In this document: positions 50,021-58,238 of the stretch, piece by piece
Layout: every line of letters starts with the position of its first letter
How positions within the stretch are numbered: the first letter of the stretch is position 1
NCBI GenBank assembly: GCA_003576535.1
Contig: QXCQ01000200.1
Coordinates: 1 to 64,000, forward strand
DNA length: 64,000 bases
Reading direction: 5' to 3'
Origin: Nakamurella silvestris
GTDB lineage: Bacteria; Actinomycetota; Actinomycetes; Mycobacteriales; Nakamurellaceae
Made by a program: the position numbers and the translations under genes
The notes under the pieces: model-generated
Databases searched by the model: none
What the model saw: the letters and a program-made list of their open reading frames with translations, nothing else
Told to the model about the DNA's origin: nothing

Positions 50021-51331
50021 TCATGTGCGGCGAAACCAATTGGCAATCGCCTTCCACCATGGCCCGTGTGACGGATGTGGGTCTTTCGACCGTTGGGCCG
50101 TCGTGGCCGCTCTATCAACGGAAGGGGCCGCGCGAGTTGCTGGGGCAGAGTGGCGGTTGGTCGGATCCGGCGCGGCCGGGCCGGCGTCGAATTCAACGGA
50201 CGGTTCAGACGGGAATACGTCGAGGGGCAGCGGAAGGTGGTGATCTTCTGGGGTCGACGGACCCTGCGGCCGGACGTCCTGCAAGGTCGGCGGCTCCGGT
50301 TGCTGCTGAGGAGCCTTGTTGCTGCTCGGCGGAGCAGAGCGTCTTCGCCTTTCGTGCGCTGCTTCGGCTCGGGCGAGGTCGTCGCGCAATGCCCAGACCC
50401 TCGCTCGTTTCTCAAGACCGGTGCGCTTCGTCAGGACGACAGCCCAGGTCAGCACCCGAGCGCCGCTGATGATCTGGGCGAGGACCGTCGCCAGCGAGAG
50501 TTCGTTGCGGACTAGTGCTCCGCGGTTGAGGTCGAACACCGCAATCGATCCGCTCGCGTAGAGTCGGGCGGTGCGTTCCTGCGAGTCGTCTTCCCACGGC
50601 CTCTGCAACTCACGACGGTTGTCCTTGTTCCGCACGGCCACGTAGATGCCGCCATGCTCGAAGACTTCGCTGTTGAACGCGATGAGCATTCGGTCGCGCG
50701 GTGCGCCAGGTTGCTGCCAGGGGAACATCCAGATGGTGCGCGCGGCACCTGCCGACGAGCGCTGCACCGTTCGCCGGAGGAAATCTGTATTCCATCGCTG
50801 ATATTCCAGGACCAAGTTCTGCTCCGGCAGGTAGACATCCGCGCGCGTTGGCGAGTGCTCGATCACCGCCTCAGCTCCCAGGCGCTGAGCGATCTTGAAC
50901 AGCCGAACCTTCATCCACAAGTGTTCGTCGCCTTCAGGCCCGCCACCTCCGACCAGTGTGGACGGATCCTGTTCGATCTCGCCGCTCTCCACCCGCATCT
51001 CGACCAGGTTGTGGGAGCAGCCTCCGAGACGGACCGCGAGGAAGCGCAGCCCGCTCCGGCTCATACGCTTGGCCACCAGCAGGGTGCCGCACGACTCCAC
51101 AAGGCACTTCACTCGGACGGCGGGGTTCTTGTAGATCAGCGCCCAGTCGGCGTGGTCATTGACGCACACCTCGATCGGGCCGTCAACGCCAGGCAAATCC
51201 AACACAAGGCCGCGAATCTTCACGCGCTGTGTCCGGTGCGAGGCATGCAGCTCCGGCTTGGTGACCGTCACGTCGCCGGCGATGGGTGACCTCGCTCTGT
51301 GGGGCATCGAGCCTGACGCGTCGTGAGCCAT
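50021..51331 (-). CDS. CoiA-like nuclease-domain protein
   Basis: 436 aa from 51331 (start uncertain; M9 is an alternative). Residues 76-107 form a zinc-knuckle-like region (C76, C81, C105-S-H). Then come EHLWMK (E136, H137, K141), RADVYL (D165) and LVLEYQ (E176, Q178), spaced as in the PD-(D/E)XK-type core of CoiA proteins. CoiA is a competence-induced protein in streptococci; CoiA-like domains are widespread in accessory regions with unproven roles. The tail after residue 330 is proline-rich and disordered, ending in [12 protein letters not shown], possibly membrane-associating. The neighbour Abi_2 suggests a defence role (inference). Confidence 0.6.
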   Translation of the reverse strand: MAHDASGSMPHRARSPIAGDVTVTKPELHASHRTQRVKIRGLVLDLPGVDGPIEVCVNDHADWALIYKNPAVRVKCLVESCGTLLVAKRMSRSGLRFLAVRLGGCSHNLVEMRVESGEIEQDPSTLVGGGGPEGDEHLWMKVRLFKIAQRLGAEAVIEHSPTRADVYLPEQNLVLEYQRWNTDFLRRTVQRSSAGAARTIWMFPWQQPGAPRDRMLIAFNSEVFEHGGIYVAVRNKDNRRELQRPWEDDSQERTARLYASGSIAVFDLNRGALVRNELSLATVLAQIISGARVLTWAVVLTKRTGLEKRARVWALRDDLARAEAAHERRRRSAPPSSNKAPQQQPEPPTLQDVRPQGPSTPEDHHLPLPLDVFPSEPSVEFDAGPAAPDPTNRHSAPATRAAPSVDRAATTAQRSKDPHPSHGPWWKAIANWFRRT

Positions 51332-51499
51332 GTCCCATTGTTACCGGCTCCCTCCGACATCGGGCGGCCATTCCCGATGGGGTCCGGGGCGGGGCTCCTC
51401 AACCCAGGAGAGGTCCCAACCGCAGGTGGGGCCGCGCACGCCTCACCTCGGTCAAGCCCTGACCTACCGAAGTTGGAACTCGGACTCCGGTGGGCGCGA

Positions 51500-51615
51500 G
51501 GTGAGCCCTGCCCTCGATGCGGCACACCGATCCGGCGTGAGGCGTTCATGAATCGTTCGTCCTTCTTCTGCCCGGTCTATCAGAAAGCACCCCGCAGCTC
51601 TCGGTGATCCTCGGC
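51500..51615. repeat. Right 116-bp direct repeat (mutM 3' fragment)
   Basis: Copy of 48303-48418 with one substitution, changing the last zinc-finger Cys codon to Tyr (CPVYQK). It is not attached to the remainder of mutM, so it is a pseudogene fragment marking the right island boundary. Confidence 0.95.
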
Positions 51616-51790
51616 GGTCGGCCTGTACCCGTCCGGGTCGGCGCAGGACCGTTGTCGCCGGTGCCACAAGCCATTTCGCCTTCCTTCGGCACCCTTTCAG
51701 TTTGGAATGAAAGCGCCGCGTTTGTCCTTCTCGATTGCGCTTGACGACGCGGCGGAACGGCGAGTTAACTCGGAAGCGGTCGGCCGATTG

Positions 51791-51825
51791 AATTGTCAAT
51801 TGGTCCGCCGGGGGTACCGACAATT
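51791..51825. promoter_or_regulatory. Inverted repeat upstream of the DeoR-sensor gene
   Basis: AATTGTC (51791-51797) and GACAATT (51819-51825) in an AT-richer spot of the 261-bp gap 51616-51876; the shorter dyad ATTGA-ATTG-TCAAT overlaps the left arm. This is a plausible operator for a regulator of the DeoR or another family. The rest of the gap shows no gene. Confidence 0.5.
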
Positions 51826-51876
51826 CACCGTGCCATTCTTCGAACGACTCGGTGTGGTCTCGACGAGGAGGCGAGT

Positions 51877-52446
51877 GTGAGTCCAGACGTACGGACGGTT
51901 GATTCCGCCGCCTACGCGCGCCGACTGGGTGCGAGTTTCCTGCCGGGTGAGGTGGTCGCCCTCGACGAATCCGATGAGAGCCTTTTGCTGGCAAGCTCAA
52001 TCGGAACAGTACGGGATCTCACGGTGCTGACGACCGGCCTGGACGTTGCCCAGCTGTTGTGGGACCGGGTGGATGTCCGGGTGGTCCTGATCTCCGGGGT
52101 CATCGATCGGCAGACCAGGAGCGTGGTCGCCGCCGGGCCCGGATCCTTCGCCCTCGGACGGCAGATCTCCCGTGGCTTTTTCGGCGGCTCCTCCTATTCC
52201 CCGGCCTCCGGTCTGTTGGAGCGGTATCCCGGCCTGGCACACACCAAGAAACTGCTGGCCGACCAGTGCATCACCTGCCACGGACACATTTTCGCCAGCA
52301 AGGTCGACCATTTCGCGCTGTACACCTCCGTCACCTTCGACCGGATCGCCGAGCTGAGCGTGATCAACGGGGAGGCACCGGTCCCCACGGGCACCGAGCC
52401 GGTCGACCCCCCGACCGCCGCTCCGAAACTCCTGCTGCAAGGCTGA
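51877..52446 (+). CDS. Stand-alone DeoR/GlpR-type C-terminal sensor domain protein
   Basis: GTG 51877 has GAGGAGG five bases upstream and gives 189 aa. The pattern GEVVALDESDESLLLASSI, LTVLTTGLDVAQLLWDRVDVRVVLISGVIDRQTRS and the final FDRIAELSVING matches the DeoR effector domain (sugar-phosphate isomerase-like fold). There is no helix-turn-helix before it, and the upstream frame is not DNA-binding-like. The DSGTT effector loop is replaced by DESDE. It is perhaps an effector-binding partner or a reduced regulator. It is the first gene to the right of the island. Confidence 0.7.
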   Translation: MSPDVRTVDSAAYARRLGASFLPGEVVALDESDESLLLASSIGTVRDLTVLTTGLDVAQLLWDRVDVRVVLISGVIDRQTRSVVAAGPGSFALGRQISRGFFGGSSYSPASGLLERYPGLAHTKKLLADQCITCHGHIFASKVDHFALYTSVTFDRIAELSVINGEAPVPTGTEPVDPPTAAPKLLLQG

Positions 52447-52483
52447 GGGTTTACGTCCCTGCCCGGGTGGTTATCGTCGGATC

Positions 52484-53938
52484 ATGGCCCTCAAGCGCGA
52501 ATACCCCTCGGTCCGCACCACCGACGAACTGCCCGACCCGCGTGAGGTGCCGCCGGTGACTCCGATGCCGCACCCGATCGACGTCGCCCTGCGCAACCTG
52601 ACCCTGTCGGCGAACCATGGCCGGCTCTGGATGGGGGTGGCCGCGGCGGGGGTGATCGCCGGAGGCCGATGGCGACGTGCCGGCATCCGCGGACTGTTGT
52701 CGTTGTCCGCGGCCAGTCTCATCTCCAACAGCCTGATCAAACCGGTGGTCAAACGCCGGCGGCCGGACATCGAGCGGACCAAACTGGCCCGCCGGATCGG
52801 GCACAAGCCCTGGACGTCCTCCTTCCCGAGCGGGCACTCGGCCTCGGCGGCTGCCTTCGCCACGGGGGCGGCCCTGGAACTGCCCCGGGCCGGCCTGGTC
52901 CTCGGACCGCTCGCCGCCGCAGTGGCCTACTCACGGGTGCACGTCGGGGTCCACTACCCCAGTGACGTGGTGGTCGGTGCCGCGGTCGGTGCCACCACCG
53001 CCGTCATCGGTCGCAAGTTGTGGCCGGTGCGGCCCGCCGCGGCCGCGCTGTGCGCCGAGGCGACGGCCCCGGCACTGCCGCAGGGGAAGGGCCTGGCGGT
53101 GGTGGTCAACACGAAGTCGGGCTCGGCCGAGGACGCGGCCTCCTCGATCTCCCAGATCCTCCCGGGCGCGGTGATCATCGAATGGGACCCCTCCGACGAC
53201 GCCCCGGAGATCGCCGACCTGCTCGACGAGCACAGCGGGCTGCGGGCTCTGGGTGTGGCAGGCGGGGACGGCACGGTCGCCACCGTCGCCGGGATCGCAC
53301 TGGAACGAGGGCTGCCGTTGGCCGTGTTCCCGGCCGGCACCCTGAACCACTTCGCCAAGGCCTTGAACCTGACCACCGACGAGGACACGGCGCAGGCGCT
53401 GACCCAGGGCACGGCAGGCGGGGTCGACGTGGCACTGCTCGACGGCATCCCCTTCCTGAACACCGCCTCCGTCGGTGGGTATCCCGAGCTGGTGCTCCTG
53501 CGCGATCGGCTCGCCGCGCGGATGGGCAAATGGCCGGCCGCTGCCGTCTCGGCCTGGCGGGTGCTCCGCCGGGCGGAGCCGATGGAGCTGGTGCTCAACG
53601 GACAACCGGAGAAGGTCTGGACGCTGTTCGTGGGCAACGGCCACTACACCCCGCGTGGGCTCTCCTCGGCCTGGCGGGACGAGATGTCCGACGGGCTGCT
53701 GGATGTGCAGTTCGTCCGGGCGGACCCGCCGTTCTCGCGGCTGCGCGCGGTGGTCGGGTCCTTCGTCGGTCTGGTCCAGTACAGCAAGGTCTACGGGTCG
53801 ATCCAGACCTCCGACCTGCGGGTGCGGATGGCGGACAAGGCACGCTCGGTGGCCCACGACGGCGAGGTCGCCGAACCACGGGATGATGTACGGATCACCG
53901 TCGCGCCGACCAGGCTCACCGTCTACCGCGCCGGCTGA
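52484..53938 (+). CDS. PAP2 phosphatase-diacylglycerol kinase fusion
   Basis: 484 aa. The N-terminal half is a PAP2 phosphatase: KPVVKRRRPDIERTK, FPSGHSASA and YSRVHVGVHYPSD give the three catalytic motifs. From residue ~205 a lipid-kinase catalytic domain follows (AVVVNTKSGSA, GVAGGDGTVATVA, FPAGTLNHFAKAL). The two activities, lipid-phosphate removal and lipid phosphorylation, suggest control of phosphatidate/diacylglycerol or of a polyprenyl phosphate. Such fusions are known in actinobacteria. Confidence 0.9.
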   Translation: MALKREYPSVRTTDELPDPREVPPVTPMPHPIDVALRNLTLSANHGRLWMGVAAAGVIAGGRWRRAGIRGLLSLSAASLISNSLIKPVVKRRRPDIERTKLARRIGHKPWTSSFPSGHSASAAAFATGAALELPRAGLVLGPLAAAVAYSRVHVGVHYPSDVVVGAAVGATTAVIGRKLWPVRPAAAALCAEATAPALPQGKGLAVVVNTKSGSAEDAASSISQILPGAVIIEWDPSDDAPEIADLLDEHSGLRALGVAGGDGTVATVAGIALERGLPLAVFPAGTLNHFAKALNLTTDEDTAQALTQGTAGGVDVALLDGIPFLNTASVGGYPELVLLRDRLAARMGKWPAAAVSAWRVLRRAEPMELVLNGQPEKVWTLFVGNGHYTPRGLSSAWRDEMSDGLLDVQFVRADPPFSRLRAVVGSFVGLVQYSKVYGSIQTSDLRVRMADKARSVAHDGEVAEPRDDVRITVAPTRLTVYRAG

Positions 53939-53996
53939 AGCCGATCCGAGCCCCGCCGAACCGGGTGGGCTCGGCGACACCCGAGGAGGAGATGCG

Positions 53997-54287
53997 TTGG
54001 ACACCGATCCGGACCAGCAGATCAGAGTGACCGCCTGGGTCCACGGGATGGTCCAGGGGGTGGGATTCCGCTGGTGGACCCGATCCCGCGCGCTCGAACT
54101 CGGGCTGGTGGGAACCGCCGCGAACCTGGCCGACGGTCGGGTCGAGGTCATCGCGGAGGGGCCCCGCGCAGCCTGCGAGGACCTGGTGGGGCTGCTGCGG
54201 ACCGGTACGACCCCGGGCCGGGTGGACCTGGTGGTCGAGCGATTCGATCCGGTCAAGGGCGGATTCAGCGGGTTCCGGGAACGCTGA
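53997..54287 (+). CDS. acyP: Acylphosphatase
   Basis: TTG 53997 is the best start: GAGGAGGAG (53983-53991) precedes it, the nearby ATG 53992 is out of frame, and an in-frame GTG (54027) would cut the first strand. The 96-aa protein has VHGMVQGVGFRWW (the catalytic Arg) and GTAANLADGRVEVIAEGP (the catalytic Asn). Acylphosphatases hydrolyse carboxyl phosphates. It lies before smc as in mycobacteria. Confidence 0.9.
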   Translation: MDTDPDQQIRVTAWVHGMVQGVGFRWWTRSRALELGLVGTAANLADGRVEVIAEGPRAACEDLVGLLRTGTTPGRVDLVVERFDPVKGGFSGFRER

Positions 54288-54450
54288 TGGACAACACGCG
54301 AGGCCCTGGCCTGGCGTGACGGAGGCGGCTTCCCGGCGCGGTAGCCTTCCTGATGCGACTGGCATCGGTGGCCGCCGCCGGAGAATGACCGCAGATCGTA
54401 GGTCGCGCCCTGCCGGAAGGCGGCGGGAGCTTTGAGGGGAGTGACTTCAC

Positions 54451-57400
54451 ATGTATCTCAAGAGTCTGACCCTCAAGGGATTCAAGTCCTTCGCCTCGGC
54501 CACCACCTTGAACTTCGAGCCGGGTATCACCGCGGTCGTCGGGCCCAACGGCTCCGGTAAGTCCAATGTCGTCGACGCCATCGCCTGGGTGCTCGGCGAG
54601 CAGGGGGCCAAGGCCCTGCGCGGCGGCAAGATGGAGGACGTCATCTTCGCCGGCACGGCCGACCGGCCCCCGCTGGGCCGGGCCGAGGTGACCCTGACGA
54701 TCAACAACGCCGACGGCGCCCTGCCGATCGACTACAGCGAGGTGGCGATCACCCGGCGGATGTTCCGGGACGGTGCCAGCGAGTACGAGATCAACGGCTC
54801 CTCCTGCCGCCTGCTCGACATCCAGGAGCTGCTCAGCGACTCCGGGATCGGCCGGGAGATGCACGTCATCGTCGGCCAGGGACAGCTCGACGCGGTCCTC
54901 TCGGCCCGACCCGAGGACCGCCGCGCCTTCATCGAGGAGGCGGCCGGTGTCCTCAAACACCGCAAACGCAAGGAGAAGGCCCTCCGCAAACTCGACTCCA
55001 TGCAGGCCAATCTCACCCGGCTGTCCGACCTGACCGGAGAACTGCGCCGGCAGCTCAAACCGCTGGGCAGGCAGGCCGAGGTCGCCCGCCGGGCCGTCAC
55101 CGTCCAGTCGGAGCTGCGGGAGGCACGGCTGCGGCTGCTGGCCGACGACTACGTCGGCCTGTCGTCACTGCTGGAGAAGGAGTCCGCGGACGAGGAGGCG
55201 GCCAAGGTCCATCGGGAGAAGACCCACGCGGATCTCGCCGCAGCCACCGAGGAACACGAACGCGCCCAGGCGGCCCTGGTCGCGGCCACCCCGGCCCTGC
55301 AGGCCGCCCAGGACACCTGGTTCGCATTGTCGGCATTGGCCGAACGGCTGCGGGGGACCGTCGGGTTGGCCCAGGAACGGCTGCGGCACCTGTCCGCCCC
55401 GGTGGAGGCCGCCCGGCCCGGCCGGGACCCGGAGGAGCTCGAGGCCGCCGCCGAGGCCGCCGACATGGAACAGGCCGAGAAGGAAGAGGCCGTCGAACAG
55501 GCGAGGGAGACCCTGGCCGAGGTGGTGGCGGCCAAGACCGAGGCCGAGGCACGGCTGCGGGCCACCGAGGCGGAACTGCTCGCGGCCTCCGCGGCGATCG
55601 CCGACCGGCGCGAGGGGTTGGCCAAGCTCACCGGTCAGGTCGAGGCCGCGCGCTCCCGACTGACCGCCATCGGTGACGAGATCGCCCGGCTGTCCACGGC
55701 CCTGGCCGACTCCCAGGAGCGGGCCGAGATCGCCCAGCATGAGTTCGAGGTGCTGCGGGAATCCGTCGGAGCCCTCGACGAGTCCGAGGTCGGACTGGAC
55801 GAGGCCCACGAGGAGGCCGAGGCCGCGGCGGAGGCCGCCGCCGACCGGGTGCGGGCGCTGACCGAGAAGGTGCGCGAGCTGCGGGGGGAGCAGAGTTCCC
55901 TCCGGGCCCGCGCGGAGGCGCTCGCGATGGGCCTGGACCGGCGGGACGGGGTCGGCTCCCTGCTGGCCCAGGCCTCGCGGCTGCCCGGCCTGCTCGGGTC
56001 GGTTGCGGCGGTGCTGACCGTCGAACCGGGCGCCGAGGCCGCGTTGGCCGTCGCCCTCGGACCGGTGGCCGATGCGGTGGTGATGGACGGTGTGGACTCC
56101 GCCGTCGAGGCGATCTCGCTGCTGCGGGAGGAGGAGGGCGGTCGCGCCGGCCTCCTGCTCGGCGGTGCTGCGCCGGTGGACCGGTCCGGTTGGCCCGAGT
56201 TGCCCGCGGGTACCCAGTGGGCGGTCGACCTGGTCCGCGCCCCCGAGGCCCTCACCGCAGCCTTGACCCGGGCCCTCGACCGGGTTGCCGTCGTCGCCGA
56301 CCTCGCCGCGGCCGGCGCGGTGGTCGCCGCAGCCCCCGGCGTCCGCGTGGTGACCCGTACCGGCGACCTGCTCGGCGCGGACTGGGCGGTCGGCGGCAGT
56401 GCCGGGAAACAGTCCGTGATCGAGATCCAGGCGGCCGTGGACGACGCCGAGACCCGGCTGGCCCAGGTGAGCACCGCGTTGGAGGAGACCGAGGCGGCGC
56501 TGTCCGGTGCCCGCGAGGAGGCCCAGCTGAGGGGGCGTGCCGCCGAGGCATCGTTGGAAGCCCTGAACCAGAGTGATGCCCAGCTCTCGGCGATCGGCGA
56601 ACAACTCGGCCGGACCGGTGAGGCGGCCCGTTCGGCGAGCGCCGAGGCCGACCGGCTGCTGAAACAGCGGGAGGCCGCCCAGGACTCGCGGGAGCAGCAC
56701 CGACTCTCGTTGACCGAGTTGGAGAATCGGCTGCACGCCGCCCAGTCGGAGGAGAGCCCGACCGCCGTCGACTCCACCGAGCGGGATATCGCCGCCGAGG
56801 AGACGGCTGCGGCGCGACAGATGGAGATGGAAGCACGGCTGGTGCTGCGGTCCTCGGAGGAGAGGGCCAGGGCATCGGCGGGGGCCGGGGAATCCCTGCG
56901 CCGTACCGCCCGCGCCGAGCGGGAGGCACGCGCCCGGGCCGAGACTGCGCGGGCCCGACGGGCGGTGTCGGCTGCCGTGGCAGGCAAGGTCGTCGAGTGG
57001 GGGCAGCGCACCCTGGCCGAGTTGGAGGCCTCGCTGGCCGAGGCCGCGGCCGAACGGGACACGGCCAGCGAATTCCGGGCCGAGGCCGAGCAGGCGGTGT
57101 TGGCCGCCCGGACGCTGCAGAGCGGACTGACCGCCGAATGGGAGAAGCTCAACAACGCCGCCCACCGGGACGAGTTGCAGCGCGCCCAGCAGCTGATGCG
57201 GATCGAGCAGTTCGTCACCCGGATGACCGACGAGTTCGCCGTCACACCCGAGGAACTCGTCGCCGAGTTCGGCCCCGAGGTGCCCGTACCGCCGACCCAG
57301 GCCGAGATGACCGAGTACGAAACCGCCAAGGAGCGCGGGGACACCGTCTCCGCACCGCAGCCGACGCCCTTCGACCGGCCGGAGATGGAACGCCGGGCCA

Positions 57401-58056
57401 AACGCGGGGAGCGGGACCTGTCCCTGCTCGGCAAGGTCAACCCGTTGGCGCTGGAGGAGTTTGCGGCGCTGGAGGAGCGACATGTGTTCCTCTCCACCCA
57501 GTTGCAGGATCTCAAGGACACCCGCAAGGATCTGCTGACCGTTGTCGCCGAGGTGGACGAGAAGATCCTCGAGGTGTTCACCTCGGCCTTCCACGACGTC
57601 GCACGGGAGTTCGTCACCGTGTTTGCCACCCTGTTCCCCGGCGGCGAGGGGGAGCTGGTCCTGACCAACCCGGCCGACATGCTGACCACCGGTATCGAGG
57701 TGCACGCCCGGCCGCCCGGGAAGAAAGTCAAACGGCTGTCCCTGCTGTCCGGCGGGGAGCGCTCGCTGACCGCGGTGGCGATGTTGGTGTCGATCTTCCG
57801 TGCCCGGCCCAGCCCGTTCTACATCATGGACGAGGTCGAGGCGGCGTTGGACGAGACGAACCTCAACCGTCTGGTGGGACTGCTGACCGAACTGCGCGAT
57901 TCCAGTCAGCTGATCATCATCACCCACCAGAAATTCACCATGGAATCCGCCGACGCCCTGTACGGGGTCTCGATGCGCGGGGACGGGATCACCCAGGTGA
58001 TCTCCCAGCGGATTCGTGGTGTGGTGTCCGCGCCGACCGGGATCGCCGCTCCCTGA
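54451..58056 (+). CDS. smc: Chromosome segregation protein SMC
   Basis: 1201 aa with GAGGGGAG upstream of ATG 54451. Walker A GPNGSGKSNVVDAI (31-44), long coiled coils, a hinge (about 500-660, LGSVAAVLTVEPGAEAALAVALG), ABC signature LLSGGE (1098-1103) and Walker B FYIMDEVEAALDE. It forms the condensin-like complex with ScpA and ScpB. In relatives ftsY and ffh usually follow; here the order breaks and serpin genes follow. Confidence 0.97.
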   Translation: MYLKSLTLKGFKSFASATTLNFEPGITAVVGPNGSGKSNVVDAIAWVLGEQGAKALRGGKMEDVIFAGTADRPPLGRAEVTLTINNADGALPIDYSEVAITRRMFRDGASEYEINGSSCRLLDIQELLSDSGIGREMHVIVGQGQLDAVLSARPEDRRAFIEEAAGVLKHRKRKEKALRKLDSMQANLTRLSDLTGELRRQLKPLGRQAEVARRAVTVQSELREARLRLLADDYVGLSSLLEKESADEEAAKVHREKTHADLAAATEEHERAQAALVAATPALQAAQDTWFALSALAERLRGTVGLAQERLRHLSAPVEAARPGRDPEELEAAAEAADMEQAEKEEAVEQARETLAEVVAAKTEAEARLRATEAELLAASAAIADRREGLAKLTGQVEAARSRLTAIGDEIARLSTALADSQERAEIAQHEFEVLRESVGALDESEVGLDEAHEEAEAAAEAAADRVRALTEKVRELRGEQSSLRARAEALAMGLDRRDGVGSLLAQASRLPGLLGSVAAVLTVEPGAEAALAVALGPVADAVVMDGVDSAVEAISLLREEEGGRAGLLLGGAAPVDRSGWPELPAGTQWAVDLVRAPEALTAALTRALDRVAVVADLAAAGAVVAAAPGVRVVTRTGDLLGADWAVGGSAGKQSVIEIQAAVDDAETRLAQVSTALEETEAALSGAREEAQLRGRAAEASLEALNQSDAQLSAIGEQLGRTGEAARSASAEADRLLKQREAAQDSREQHRLSLTELENRLHAAQSEESPTAVDSTERDIAAEETAAARQMEMEARLVLRSSEERARASAGAGESLRRTARAEREARARAETARARRAVSAAVAGKVVEWGQRTLAELEASLAEAAAERDTASEFRAEAEQAVLAARTLQSGLTAEWEKLNNAAHRDELQRAQQLMRIEQFVTRMTDEFAVTPEELVAEFGPEVPVPPTQAEMTEYETAKERGDTVSAPQPTPFDRPEMERRAKRGERDLSLLGKVNPLALEEFAALEERHVFLSTQLQDLKDTRKDLLTVVAEVDEKILEVFTSAFHDVAREFVTVFATLFPGGEGELVLTNPADMLTTGIEVHARPPGKKVKRLSLLSGGERSLTAVAMLVSIFRARPSPFYIMDEVEAALDETNLNRLVGLLTELRDSSQLIIITHQKFTMESADALYGVSMRGDGITQVISQRIRGVVSAPTGIAAP

Positions 58057-58097
58057 TCCGCTTCTGCCGCGCTTGTTCTTGACGTCGAGTGCCTGTG

Positions 58098-58159
58098 CCG
58101 CGCTCCTTCTCGACAATCGCGCTGCTTGTTTCGCGCGCGATAGTCGGCACAAAGCGCGG
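58098..58159. terminator. Nested palindrome after smc
   Basis: Outer arms CCGCGCT (58098-58104)/AGCGCGG (58153-58159), inner arms CGACAATCGCGC (58111-58122)/GCGCGATAGTCG (58135-58146) with one mismatch. It has the same two-segment layout and size (62 nt) as the 70-nt family but a different sequence. Probable smc terminator. Confidence 0.7.
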
Positions 58160-58238
58160 TCACCGGGGTTTCGGTGCAACCGGTCGATCAGGCTTTCCGT
58201 CCTCTCCGGTAATGCCCCCGGGAATTTCAGGAGTCGAC

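Larger units (their letters stand above)
48303..51615. mobile_element. Accessory island inserted at the 3' end of mutM
   Basis: A segment 3,197 bp long (repeat start to repeat start) lies between two 116-bp direct repeats of the mutM end. It contains two minus-strand genes, Abi_2 and a CoiA-like nuclease, and interrupts the expected mutM-to-smc gene order. No integrase, transposase or plasmid gene is present. By eye G+C and GC3 are lower than in flanking genes. Integration that recreates the target gene end is typical of tyrosine-recombinase islands, so this may be a non-autonomous or decayed integrative element. Bases 48419-48651 show no gene. Confidence 0.75.

Noticed and set aside
51323-51607. 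Short plus-strand frame ending in the mutM zinc-finger copy, considered as a small functional protein
   Set aside because: It is formed by chance fusion of island sequence with the repeat copy, lacks a ribosome-binding site and has lost a zinc-ligand Cys.
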